A DNA stretch of 64,000 bases from Acidovorax delafieldii. Its GTDB lineage: Bacteria; Pseudomonadota; Gammaproteobacteria; Burkholderiales; Burkholderiaceae_C. Where the stretch lies: contig NZ_VJWE01000015.1 in NCBI RefSeq assembly GCF_007993815.1, positions 196,694-260,693 on the forward strand. The letters are read 5' to 3'. Both the position numbers and the translations under genes were made by a program. The notes beneath the pieces were generated by a model. The model saw nothing but the letters and a program-made list of their open reading frames with translations, did not search any database and was not told the DNA's origin. This document shows, one piece after another, positions 27,104 to 35,181 of this stretch; positions within the stretch are counted from its first letter, which is position 1, and each line of letters opens with the position of its first letter.

Positions 27104-28093
27104 ATGCACATGTCCAACGCCCCCAGCACCCAGTGGAAAGAAGTGGTGGCACCCGATGAAGCGCAGCGCTTTGCGGGCTATGCGCGCCAGTTTGCCGAGC
27201 TGCAGGCGCGCAAGTCGCAAAAATATGGCGCCGGGCGGGGGCTGCACCGCAAGCAGCTGACCGCCGCGTATGGCCGCCTGGAGGTGCTGGGCGATCTGCC
27301 CGCGTTTGCGGCCCAGGGCTTGTTCGCGCAGCCGGCGCAGTACGACGTGCGGGTGCGGCTGAGCAACGGCGGCATGGACAAGGCGGCGGACCACAAGCCC
27401 GACATCCGGGGCTTTGCGATCAGTGTGCGGGGAGTGCAGGGCGACTCTGCCTTGGGCAACGGGCCCGCAAAAAGCCAGGACTTCCTGCTCATCAACCAGG
27501 AAAAGTTCGCCTTCCCCCAGAGCGCAGAGTTTGTGGATTTTGTGGTCGCTGCGTCGCACGGCGGCGGCGCGCTGATCAAGTTCCTGGTGCAGCGCCATGG
27601 CTTGCTGGGTGCGGCCCGACAGATCGCGAAGACGGTCAAGACCTTTGGGCGGCCCTTTGGGGGCTTTGCATCGCATGCCATGTTCAGCGCTGCGCCCATT
27701 GCCTGCGGGCCCTATGCCGTGCGTGTGCGCCTCGTGCCCCATGCATCCAACGGCGCGCCCGTCAGGCAGGTACAGCACGACTGGGATGCCGAATTCTCCA
27801 GCCGCCTGCGCCAGCAGGACCTGCAGTGGGACCTGCAGCTGCAGCCTTTTGTGGACGAGGCCACCACCCCCATTGAAGACGCCAGCGTGGACTGGCCCAC
27901 GCCCTACACCACCGTGGCCCGGCTCACCCTGCCACGGCAGGACCCGGCTGCTGACGCAGCCCTGGCCGCCGAGGTGGAGGCCGCCGTGTTCGACCCCTGG
28001 CAGGCGCTGGCTGCGCACCGGCCCCTGGGCGACGTGATGCGGGCCCGCAAGGTGGTGTATTTCGAAAGCCAGAAAGGCCGTGGCGCTGTGTGA
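27104..28093 (+). CDS. Catalase-family haem protein (short form)
   Basis: 329 aa, much shorter than a ~500-aa classical catalase. The catalase fold is visible in GRGLHRKQLTAAYGRLEVLG, where the catalytic His normally lies, in YDVRVRLSNGGMDKAADHKP with DIRGFAISVRG, and in SQDFLLINQEKFAF. The distal Asn and the proximal Tyr are not obvious to me. Such proteins may be peroxidase-like or act in fatty hydroperoxide chemistry. The gene stands alone, 70 bases after galM. Confidence 0.72.
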   Translation: MHMSNAPSTQWKEVVAPDEAQRFAGYARQFAELQARKSQKYGAGRGLHRKQLTAAYGRLEVLGDLPAFAAQGLFAQPAQYDVRVRLSNGGMDKAADHKPDIRGFAISVRGVQGDSALGNGPAKSQDFLLINQEKFAFPQSAEFVDFVVAASHGGGALIKFLVQRHGLLGAARQIAKTVKTFGRPFGGFASHAMFSAAPIACGPYAVRVRLVPHASNGAPVRQVQHDWDAEFSSRLRQQDLQWDLQLQPFVDEATTPIEDASVDWPTPYTTVARLTLPRQDPAADAALAAEVEAAVFDPWQALAAHRPLGDVMRARKVVYFESQKGRGAV

Positions 28094-28177
28094 CCTGCGG
28101 GGTGCGGCGACCGGGCGCTTCGTGAGGAAGCCCCCACGGTACTCAGAAAAACAGTGAGGGTGTTGAATCCCGGTCTG

Positions 28178-28291
28178 AGAGCGGCTCACAAAACTCAGCG
28201 AAGCGGCCCTGGCTAGGCGTTTCGCCGCAGGCAGTACAAGCAGTACGACAAGGCGAGACAACGACGCCAGGGGAGTTTTGTTAGCCGCTCT
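28178..28291. repeat. 114-bp MITE-like element with 19-bp terminal inverted repeats
   Basis: Left end GAGCGGCTCACAAAACTC (28179-28196) and the complement of the right end, GAGCGGCTAACAAAACTC (28273-28290), differ at one base; an outer A-T pair extends each. Inside, CCCTGGC and GCCAGGG make a second inverted pair, and GCAGTAC occurs twice. It has no ORF. It lies 67 bases upstream of the degP start. Confidence 0.7.
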
Positions 28292-28358
28292 AAGTTTCGT
28301 CTAAGTGTTGGTGCCCACACTGCCCTCCATCGCAACTCCGATTGGAAAGGCACACACC

Positions 28359-29882
28359 ATGAACACGACAACGCTGACCTCCACCCCCCGCCGCCTCATC
28401 CTGGCCCTGGTGGCCGCCGGTGCGGTGGGTGCCACGGGCGCAGGCCTCATCACCGGGCACCAGGCCCGCGCGCTGACCCCGCCCCCCGCCATCGTGGCCC
28501 AGACGCCTGCGGCCCCCGGCGGGGCCTTGCCCAGCTTCGCGCAGATCACCGCGCAAAACGGCCCTGCAGTGGTCAACATCAGCGTGACGGGCAGCACCAA
28601 GGCCGCCATGACCGATGACGACGGCGAAGACGAAGGCCAGCCCGCCGCGCGCCAGGGCCGGGCGCCGCAGATGGACCCGAACGATCCGTTCTACCAGTTC
28701 TTCCGCCAGTTCGGTTTTCCGGGCGGCATGGGCCCGCAGGCCCAGCCCAACGTACCCACGCACGGCCAGGGCTCGGGCTTCATCGTCAGCCCCGATGGCT
28801 TGGTGCTGACCAACGCCCATGTGGTCAAGGGTGCCAGCGAAGTCATCGTCAAGCTGACCGACCGCCGCGAGTTCCGCGCCAAGGTGCTGGGCTCCGACCC
28901 CAAGACCGACGTGGCCGTGCTCAAGATCGACGCCAAGAACCTGCCCACCGTGCGCCTGGGCAGCACACGCGACCTGCAGGTGGGTGAATGGGTGTTGGCC
29001 ATCGGCTCGCCCTTCGGCTTTGAAAACAGCGTGACGGCGGGTGTGGTCAGCGCCAAGGGCCGCTCGCTGCCCGACGACAGCCTGGTGCCCTTCATCCAGA
29101 CCGATGTGGCGGTGAACCCTGGCAATTCGGGCGGGCCTTTGTTCAATGCGCGCGGTGAAGTGGTCGGCATCAACTCGCAGATCTACAGCCGCTCGGGTGG
29201 CTACCAAGGGGTGTCGTTCTCCATCCCGATCGAGCTGGCGGCCAAGATCAAAGACCAGATTGTTGCCACCGGCAAGGTGCGCCACGCACAGCTGGGCGTG
29301 GCCGTGCAAGAGGTGAACCAGGCGTTTGCCGAGTCGTTCAACCTCGACAAGCCCGAAGGCGCGCTGGTGGCCAGCGTCAGCAAGGGCAGCCCCGCAGAGA
29401 AGGCCGGCCTGCAGGCGGGCGACGTGATCCGCCAGGTGGACGGCCAGCCCATCGTCGCCTCGGGCGACCTGCCCGCCTGGGTGGGCCAGGCGCAGCCGGG
29501 CCAACAGGCCAAGCTGTCGGTGTGGCGCCAGGGCAAGCCGCTGGAGCTGACCGCCACCCTGGGCGACGCCAGCGACAAGGCGATCAAGCAGGCGCGCAAC
29601 GACGATGCCGTGGGCAAGGGCCAACTGGGCCTGTCATTGCGTCCGCTGGACCCGCAGGAGCGGCGCGCGGCAGGCCTCAATGAGGGCCTGGTCATCGAGC
29701 AGGCACGCGGCCCCGCCGCTGCGGCCGGTGTGCAGCCGGGCGACGTGCTGCTGGCCATCAACGGCGCGCCCATCAAGGACATCACGCAGGTGCGTGCCGC
29801 CATGGCCAAGGCGGGCAAGTCGGTGGCGCTGCTGATTGAACGCGACGGCGACAAGATCTTTGTGCCCGTGCGCCTGGGCTGA
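28359..29882 (+). CDS. Periplasmic serine protease, DegP/DegQ family, two PDZ domains
   Basis: Envelope chaperone-protease that degrades misfolded periplasmic proteins. 507 aa with an N-terminal hydrophobic signal (LILALVAAGAVGATGAGLIT). The triad is H154 (LVLTNAHVVKGAS), D184 (DPKTDVAVLKID) and S257 (NPGNSGGPLFN). The first PDZ is marked by SVSKGSPAEKAGLQAGDVIR and the second by GPAAAAGVQPGDVLLAINGA. A Met/Gly/Gln-rich loop (about 100-135) matches the LA-loop region. It starts at ATG 28359 after TTGGAAAGG. Regulation may be affected by the inverted-repeat element just upstream. Confidence 0.93.
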   Translation: MNTTTLTSTPRRLILALVAAGAVGATGAGLITGHQARALTPPPAIVAQTPAAPGGALPSFAQITAQNGPAVVNISVTGSTKAAMTDDDGEDEGQPAARQGRAPQMDPNDPFYQFFRQFGFPGGMGPQAQPNVPTHGQGSGFIVSPDGLVLTNAHVVKGASEVIVKLTDRREFRAKVLGSDPKTDVAVLKIDAKNLPTVRLGSTRDLQVGEWVLAIGSPFGFENSVTAGVVSAKGRSLPDDSLVPFIQTDVAVNPGNSGGPLFNARGEVVGINSQIYSRSGGYQGVSFSIPIELAAKIKDQIVATGKVRHAQLGVAVQEVNQAFAESFNLDKPEGALVASVSKGSPAEKAGLQAGDVIRQVDGQPIVASGDLPAWVGQAQPGQQAKLSVWRQGKPLELTATLGDASDKAIKQARNDDAVGKGQLGLSLRPLDPQERRAAGLNEGLVIEQARGPAAAAGVQPGDVLLAINGAPIKDITQVRAAMAKAGKSVALLIERDGDKIFVPVRLG

Positions 29883-29892
29883 TCATGGCCTG

Positions 29893-29927
29893 CGCCTGCC
29901 GTCGGCTCTGGCCCTGCGGCAGGCGCT
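29893..29927. terminator. 10-bp hairpin between converging degP and binding-protein genes
   Basis: GCGCCTGCCG and CGGCAGGCGC pair perfectly around 15 bases, 10 bases after the degP stop and 5 before the end of the opposite gene. No T runs flank it; possibly a bidirectional transcript end. Confidence 0.4.
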
Positions 29928-29932
29928 GTGCA

Positions 29933-30976
29933 TCAGCGCGGCAGCGCCTCCACTTCCTTGGTCCAGCGGTCGATCAGGCGCCTGCGCTCTGCGGCCTTGC
30001 CGTATTTCTCGAAGTCGTATTTGATGAGCTTCACGTTGTCCAGCGTCGGGATGCGCGGGTCCATCTTGAAGGTCTTGTTGGCGGGCACCTGGTAGCTGCC
30101 CACCTGGGCGCCCACAGCCTGGCCTTCGGGGCTCATCAGCCAATCGTAGTATTTTTTGGCGTTGTCCATGTTGCGCGCGCCCTTGACCAGCGCAATGCCG
30201 CCCACCTCGTAGCTGGTGCCTTCACAAGGCGCCTGGGTTTTCACCGGGTACTTGTCCGCCTTCCACTTCTCAAAGTTGAACATGAAGGTGATGCCCACAC
30301 CCACCTCGCCCTTGGCCACGTTGGGCGCCTGCGCCTGGCCGCTGCGGGTGTAGGTGGTGGTGTTCTTGTGCAAGGCCTTGAGGTAGTCGAACGCCTTGTC
30401 TTCGCCCATCAGCTGCACCAGCCCCGCGATCACGGTGTAGGCCGTGCCGCTGGAGGCGGGGTGCGAGATTTCCACCTCGCCCTTGTACGCAGGCTTGATC
30501 ACGTCGGACCAGCACTGCGGCTCCGGCAGCTTTTTCTTCTTGAGCGTTTCGGTGTTGTAGCCAAAGCCGATGGCCGAGCTGTAAAAGCCCCCCACCTGGT
30601 GGCCCGACATGGCGTACTGGCGCACGCTCCAGCCATGCAGGTCATGCAGATAGGCGGGGCGGTATTCGGCCAGCAGGCCCTGCTCCGCCGCCTGCAAGAA
30701 GGGGTCACCCGTGCCGCCCCACCAGATGTCGGTCTTGGGATTGTTGGCCTCGGCGCGCAGCTGCGCGGCAATCTCGCCCGTGCCCTTGTGGGCCTGGTTC
30801 ACCTTGATACCCGTCTTGCGGGTGAACTCCTTGGCGGCCGCTTCGCACCAGGGCGCGTCGGTGCTGCACAGCGCGTTGACCACGCCCTGGGCCTGGGCGC
30901 TAGTGGAAGCCAGTGCGGCCAGCGCAACGGCCGCAGCAACGTGGTGGAGAGGGGGGAATGCCATCGGAATCGCCAT
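29933..30976 (-). CDS. ABC transporter periplasmic binding protein, FbpA/AfuA-like
   Basis: 347 aa. The signal peptide ends at ASTSAQAQ. Mature family text includes EFTRKTGIKVNQAHKGTGEI, DIWWGGTGDPFLQAAEQGLL, EISHPASSGTAYTVIAGLVQ and YDWLMSPEGQAVGAQVGSYQ. The family covers ferric-iron and sugar-phosphate binders; the iron-binding Tyr pair of FbpA is not certain here. The ATG at 30976 follows AAGGAG and gives the signal peptide; the frame extends further upstream. No permease or ATPase is adjacent; it is divergent from a two-component system, as in systems where the binding protein informs the kinase. Confidence 0.87.
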   Translation of the reverse strand: MAIPMAFPPLHHVAAAVALAALASTSAQAQGVVNALCSTDAPWCEAAAKEFTRKTGIKVNQAHKGTGEIAAQLRAEANNPKTDIWWGGTGDPFLQAAEQGLLAEYRPAYLHDLHGWSVRQYAMSGHQVGGFYSSAIGFGYNTETLKKKKLPEPQCWSDVIKPAYKGEVEISHPASSGTAYTVIAGLVQLMGEDKAFDYLKALHKNTTTYTRSGQAQAPNVAKGEVGVGITFMFNFEKWKADKYPVKTQAPCEGTSYEVGGIALVKGARNMDNAKKYYDWLMSPEGQAVGAQVGSYQVPANKTFKMDPRIPTLDNVKLIKYDFEKYGKAAERRRLIDRWTKEVEALPR

Positions 30977-31050
30977 CGGTCTTGCTCCTTGTGTTTTGTG
31001 GTGGTGGCCCGGCCCCTGGGGCGGACGGTGTGCGCGTGGCGCTTTCATTG

Positions 31051-31066
31051 TGACAGTGATGTGTCA
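31051..31066. promoter_or_regulatory. Palindrome between binding-protein and response-regulator genes
   Basis: TGACAGTGATGTGTCA has arms TGACA and TGTCA. It lies 75 bases upstream of the binding-protein start and 114 upstream of the response regulator, a natural site for control of one or both. Confidence 0.4.
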
Positions 31067-31179
31067 AATTCAAGTCGTTCTGGCAGCCCGGTGCTGCGCC
31101 AGCGCCCATGCCGCCGCTATCCTTGGCAGCCAGCCCATTTCCTGCACTTCTGACCGACCGACCTTTCTGCCCCCTTGCC

Positions 31180-31839
31180 ATGCGCCTGCTGCTTGTTGAA
31201 GACGATTCCATGATCGGTGAAGCCGTGCTGGACCTGCTGCGCGCCGAGCAGTACGCGGTGGACTGGGCGCGCGATGGCGACGCGGCCGACACGGCCCTGC
31301 GCACCCAGGCGTATGACCTGGTGCTGCTGGACCTGGGCCTGCCCCAACGCGATGGTCTGACCGTGCTGCGCGACCTGCGCGCCCGCAAGAACCGCACCCC
31401 CGTGCTGGTGGCCACCGCGCGCGATGCCGTGGCGCAGCGCATCGAGGGGCTGGATGCCGGGGCCGACGACTACGTGCTCAAGCCCTATGACCTGGACGAG
31501 CTGCTGGCCCGCATCCGTGCCCTGCTGCGCCGCGCAGCGGGCCGTGCCGAGCCGGTGTATGAACACCAGGGCGTCAGCATCAACCCCGCCACGCGCGAGG
31601 TCACCGTGCGCGGCACGCCCGTGGTGCTGTCGGGGCGCGAATGGGCGGTGCTGGAGCCGCTCATTGCCCGCCCCGGCATGGTGCTGTCGCGCCAGCAGCT
31701 GGAGGACAAACTCTACGGCTGGGGCGACGAGGTGAGCAGCAACGCGGTGGAGGTCTACATCCACGGCCTGCGCAAGAAGCTGGGGCCCGAGCTGGTGCTG
31801 AACGTGCGCGGGGTGGGCTACCTCGTGCCGAAGGCATGA
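31180..31839 (+). CDS. OmpR-family response regulator (TctD/QseB type)
   Basis: 219 aa. The receiver domain has acidic residues in LLLVEDDSM, the phospho-acceptor D51 in LVLLDLGLPQRDGL and the conserved Lys in DYVLKPYDLDELLARI. The C-terminal winged helix (about 125-217) ends AVEVYIHGLRKKLGPELVLN and VRGVGYLVPK. The kinase gene follows after 124 bases. The divergent binding-protein gene is its likely target, as TctD controls TctC, but that is inferred. Confidence 0.92.
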   Translation: MRLLLVEDDSMIGEAVLDLLRAEQYAVDWARDGDAADTALRTQAYDLVLLDLGLPQRDGLTVLRDLRARKNRTPVLVATARDAVAQRIEGLDAGADDYVLKPYDLDELLARIRALLRRAAGRAEPVYEHQGVSINPATREVTVRGTPVVLSGREWAVLEPLIARPGMVLSRQQLEDKLYGWGDEVSSNAVEVYIHGLRKKLGPELVLNVRGVGYLVPKA

Positions 31840-31840
31840 C

Positions 31841-31940
31841 CCCCCTGAGCGGCTTCGCCGCTTCCCCCCAAGGGGACGACAGCCTTTGCTGCGGGGCGGC
31901 CCTTGCTGGCTGCCCCCGCGCAATCTCCCGCCCTGAGCAT
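31841..31940 (+). repeat. GC-rich hairpin block between response regulator and kinase
   Basis: AGCGGC-TTC-GCCGCT (31848-31862) forms a tight hairpin and is followed by CCCCCCAAGGGG and GCGGGGCGGC. I remember similar blocks as common intergenic sequence in Comamonadaceae, without a citation. It lengthens the spacer inside an otherwise compact two-gene unit. Confidence 0.5.
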
Positions 31941-31963
31941 GCGGCGGGGATGGATGGATAGAG

Positions 31964-33328
31964 ATGAAGAACGTGCCAACCACCTCCTGGCGCAGCGCGC
32001 TGCAGTCCATGCTCCCGCGCTCGCTGCGCATGCGTCTGCTGATGTTTTTGCTGGCTGCCATCGTGCTGGCAGGCGCAGTGCAGGGCGCACTGGCCTACCG
32101 GGGCGCGCTGGACGAGGCCGATGCGCTGTTCGACTACCACATGCAGCAGACGGCGCTGGCTTTGCGCTCGGGTCTGCCGGTGGATGCCCAAGGCCTGGGC
32201 CCGGGCCTGGACCCGGAGGACGAGAACCACGAGTTCATCGTGCAGGTGTGGACCAACGAGGGCCTGCGCATTTTTGAATCCGCCGTGGGCGCCGCCTTGC
32301 CGCAGATTGCCGTGCTGGGCTTCACCAACGTGCAGGCGCGCGGCGGCACCTACCGGGTGTTCTCGATGCAGACGCGCTCGCAGGTGATCCAGGTGGCGCA
32401 GAACATGGCTGCGCGGCGCGACATGGCCCGCAGCCTGGCGCTGCGCACGCTGGCGCCGCTGGCCATCATGGCGCCGCTCTTGGTGCTGGCCGTGTGGTGG
32501 GGCGTGAGCCGGTCGCTGGCCCCGGTGGAACGCGTGCGCCGCCAGCTGGCAAAGCGCCAGGCCGACGACCTGTCGCCCGTGAGCGATGCACAACTGCCCG
32601 ATGAGGTGCAGCCGCTGGTGAGCGAACTCAACCTGCTGTTCGAGCGCGTGCAGCACGCGTTCGAGGCCCAGCAGCACTTTGTGGCCGACGCCGCGCACGA
32701 GCTGCGCTCCCCCCTGGCCGCACTGCGCCTGCAACTGCAGGGCCTGCAACGGGCGGGCGACGACGCTGCGCGGGCGGCCGCCATCGAACGCCTGTCGGCA
32801 GGCATCGAGCGCGCCACGCGGCTGGTCGAGCAGCTGCTGACCCTGGCCCGGCAGGAGGCCAGCACGGCCGTCAACGATCCGGTGGACCTGCGCGCCACGG
32901 CGCAACTGGCACTGGCCGACGTGGCCCCCGCTGCCCAGGCGCGCGGCATGGATGTGGGCCAGCTTGAATCGGACGCCGCCACCGTCACCGGCAATGCCGA
33001 GGCCCTGCGCATGCTGGCCCGCAATCTGCTGGACAACGCCATCAAATACAGCCCGCCCGGCGGCCAGGTGGACCTGCAGGTGCGCCGCGACGGCGACCAC
33101 GCCGTGCTCACCGTGGAAGACAGCGGCCCCGGCATCGCCCCCGAGCACCGCGAGCGGGCCATGCAGCGGTTTGTGCGCGTCACCGCCGACGGTGCGCCCG
33201 GCAGCGGTCTGGGTCTGGCCATTGTGCAGGCCATCGCCCAAGGCCATGGCGCCACCGTGGCGCTGGACAGCTCGGCGCGCCTGGGCGGCCTGCGGGTGAC
33301 CGTGCGGTTTGCGGCTGCCAAGCCCTGA
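31964..33328 (+). CDS. Sensor histidine kinase (TctE/QseC type)
   Basis: 454 aa. Membrane helix 1 is near 22-46 (MRLLMFLLAAIVLAGAVQGA), the periplasmic sensor is about 47-160 with DEADALFDYHMQQTALALRS as in TctE-type kinases, and helix 2 is near 163-180. A HAMP-like linker (SLAPVERVRRQLAKRQADDL) leads to the phospho-acceptor H245 in ADAAHELRSPLAAL. ATP-binding boxes are RNLLDNAIKYSP, VEDSGPGIAPEHRE and GSGLGLAIVQAIAQ. It pairs with the response regulator upstream. Confidence 0.92.
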   Translation: MKNVPTTSWRSALQSMLPRSLRMRLLMFLLAAIVLAGAVQGALAYRGALDEADALFDYHMQQTALALRSGLPVDAQGLGPGLDPEDENHEFIVQVWTNEGLRIFESAVGAALPQIAVLGFTNVQARGGTYRVFSMQTRSQVIQVAQNMAARRDMARSLALRTLAPLAIMAPLLVLAVWWGVSRSLAPVERVRRQLAKRQADDLSPVSDAQLPDEVQPLVSELNLLFERVQHAFEAQQHFVADAAHELRSPLAALRLQLQGLQRAGDDAARAAAIERLSAGIERATRLVEQLLTLARQEASTAVNDPVDLRATAQLALADVAPAAQARGMDVGQLESDAATVTGNAEALRMLARNLLDNAIKYSPPGGQVDLQVRRDGDHAVLTVEDSGPGIAPEHRERAMQRFVRVTADGAPGSGLGLAIVQAIAQGHGATVALDSSARLGGLRVTVRFAAAKP

Positions 33329-33344
33329 GCTGTGTGATGCCCTG

Positions 33345-33403
33345 TTTGCTATTAATTGCATAGCTGTGCAGGCATATTGCACTGGCGCTATCGGCTCAAA
33401 ATC
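33345..33403 (+). repeat. Dispersed intergenic repeat, copy 4
   Basis: TTTGCTATTAATTGCATAGC, then CATATTGCACTGGCGC and CGGCTCAAAAT. It occupies part of the 228 bases between the kinase and panE genes; the rest of that gap shows nothing I recognise. Confidence 0.7.
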
Positions 33404-33556
33404 CCTCAAAAGCACCCGCAGAGTGCTTCAAAGCGTCTCGTCACGTGCGCGCCACGCCGCCAGGGGCCTGCCCCGCACAATGCGGGGGTAGCGCGCAGGC
33501 TGTGCCGGTTCCTAGTCCGCCTGCGTCCACTTCCACCACCGTACACACGCATCGGC

Positions 33557-34549
33557 ATGAACTTCATCGTTTTGGGCGCAGGCGCCATTGGTTGTTATGT
33601 GGGTGGGCGCCTGGCCGCGCACGGCCAGCCGGTGTGCCTGGTGGGGCGGCCGCATGCGCTGGAGCCCATCGCGCTCCGCGGTCTTCAGGTCACTGACCTG
33701 GACGGCTTTGACCGCACCGTGCCCACGTCCACACTGCAACTGGCTGCCACGCTGGCCGACGCCGCGCCCGGGGTCGACAGCATCATCCTGCTGTGCGTCA
33801 AAAGCGGCGCCACCGAGTCTGCCGCGCGCGAGCTGGCGGCGGCCTGTGCGCCCGGCACCCCGGTGATCTCGCTGCAAAACGGCGTGGACAACGTGGCCCG
33901 CATCGCCGCCTTGGCGCCCGGCCTGAACGTGCTGGCGGGCATGGTGCCCTACAACGTGGTGCTGCGCGGCGCGCAGGTGCACCGCGCCACCGCAGGCCAT
34001 CTGCAGCTGCAGCGCGACGCGATCACCGAGCGCATTGCGCCCTTGTTCAACGTCGCTGGCCTTGCCACCGTGTTGCCTGCCGACATCCGTGCGGTGCAGT
34101 GGGGCAAGCTGCTGCTCAACCTCAACAATCCGGTCAATGCGCTGTCCAACCTGCCCCTGCGGCAAGAGCTGCTGGACCGCGATTGCCGCCGTGTTTTTGC
34201 TGCGCTGCAGACCGAGGCGCTGCGCGTGATGGCGCGCGCGGGCATCACGCCCGCCCAGGTCACTGCCGTGTCGCCCACGCTGCTGCCCCATGTGCTGCGC
34301 CTGCCCAACTGGCTGTTCACACGACTGGCAAAGCGCATGCTGCAGATCGACGCCACGGCGCGCTCGTCGATGTGGGACGACCTGGAGGCCGGGCGCGTGA
34401 CGGAGATCGACGCGCTGTGCGGCGCCGTGGTGCGGCTGGCGGTGCAACAGGGCATGGCGGCACCGCTCAATGCGCGCATGTGCGAGCTGCTGGGTGGCCT
34501 GCGCCAGCGCCTCACGGGCAGGCAGATGCGCCAGATGCTGGGTCTGTGA
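33557..34549 (+). CDS. panE: 2-dehydropantoate 2-reductase
   Basis: NADPH-dependent reduction of ketopantoate in coenzyme A synthesis. 330 aa; the Rossmann motif is GAGAIGCYVGGRLA at the N-terminus, the domain link includes ILLCVKSG and ISLQNGVDN, and the catalytic Lys is in IRAVQWGKLLLNLNNPVNAL. SSMWDDLEAGRVTEIDALCG is the standard C-terminal signature. ATG 33557 gives a glycine-rich loop starting at residue 8. Paralogues with other ketoacid substrates exist. Confidence 0.9.
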   Translation: MNFIVLGAGAIGCYVGGRLAAHGQPVCLVGRPHALEPIALRGLQVTDLDGFDRTVPTSTLQLAATLADAAPGVDSIILLCVKSGATESAARELAAACAPGTPVISLQNGVDNVARIAALAPGLNVLAGMVPYNVVLRGAQVHRATAGHLQLQRDAITERIAPLFNVAGLATVLPADIRAVQWGKLLLNLNNPVNALSNLPLRQELLDRDCRRVFAALQTEALRVMARAGITPAQVTAVSPTLLPHVLRLPNWLFTRLAKRMLQIDATARSSMWDDLEAGRVTEIDALCGAVVRLAVQQGMAAPLNARMCELLGGLRQRLTGRQMRQMLGL

Positions 34550-34589
34550 GTTGGGATTTGGGATTCGGGACTGGGGTTGTGACCGGTGA

Positions 34590-35081
34590 TCAGGCAGCGG
34601 GTGCTGCGCTGTCCAGCGGCACGCGCAGCCCGGTCTTGAGGCTGGCCAGCGCCACCGAGGTCCGAAACCGCTTGATGTTGTCGTCCCCCTCAAACAGCCG
34701 CCGCGTCAGCGCCTCGTAGTCCGCCATCGACGCCACGTTCACCACCAGCAGGTAGTCCGCCTCGCCCGTCACGCTGTAGCACTGCTGCACCGCGTCTTCC
34801 GCCGCAATACGCGCGCGCAGCGGGGCGGTGCGGTCGGGGCGCTCGTTATCCAGGTGCACCTCCAGCACGATGGTCAGCGGCTTGCCCACCTTCACCGGGT
34901 CCAGCACGGCCACGTTGGCGCGGATCACGCCGCTGTCCTTGAGCCGCTGAATGCGCCGCTGTACCGCAGGCGCCGACAGGTTCACCGCCTGCGCAATCGC
35001 GCGCTGGGGCGTGGTGTTGTCGGCCTGCAGGATGTCGAGGATCGCGAGGTCGAAGCGGTCAAGTGCTGCCGGGGTGGACAT
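34590..35081 (-). CDS. Lrp/AsnC-family transcriptional regulator
   Basis: 163 aa. The HTH is in LDRFDLAILDILQADNTTPQ and IAQAVNLSAPAVQRRIQRLK; the ligand-sensing RAM domain is in CYSVTGEADYLLVVNVASMA. ATG 35081 follows AAGGAAC. It is divergent from a RhtA-like amino-acid exporter with 100 bases between the starts, so it probably controls that exporter in response to an amino acid. Confidence 0.92.
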   Translation of the reverse strand: MSTPAALDRFDLAILDILQADNTTPQRAIAQAVNLSAPAVQRRIQRLKDSGVIRANVAVLDPVKVGKPLTIVLEVHLDNERPDRTAPLRARIAAEDAVQQCYSVTGEADYLLVVNVASMADYEALTRRLFEGDDNIKRFRTSVALASLKTGLRVPLDSAAPAA

Positions 35082-35181
35082 GGGGGTTCCTTGGAACGGG
35101 GTCTCAGGGTGAGCGAAAGTTGCGTGCAAGCCCCGAAATTCGAGCCAAAAGCACGCTGGGGTCGCACTATATTTTCAGCCC

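Noticed and set aside
34550..34589. Short run of TTGGGA/TTTGGGA/TTCGGGA units after panE
   Set aside because: Only about 25 bases with imperfect units; too short to call a repeat array.
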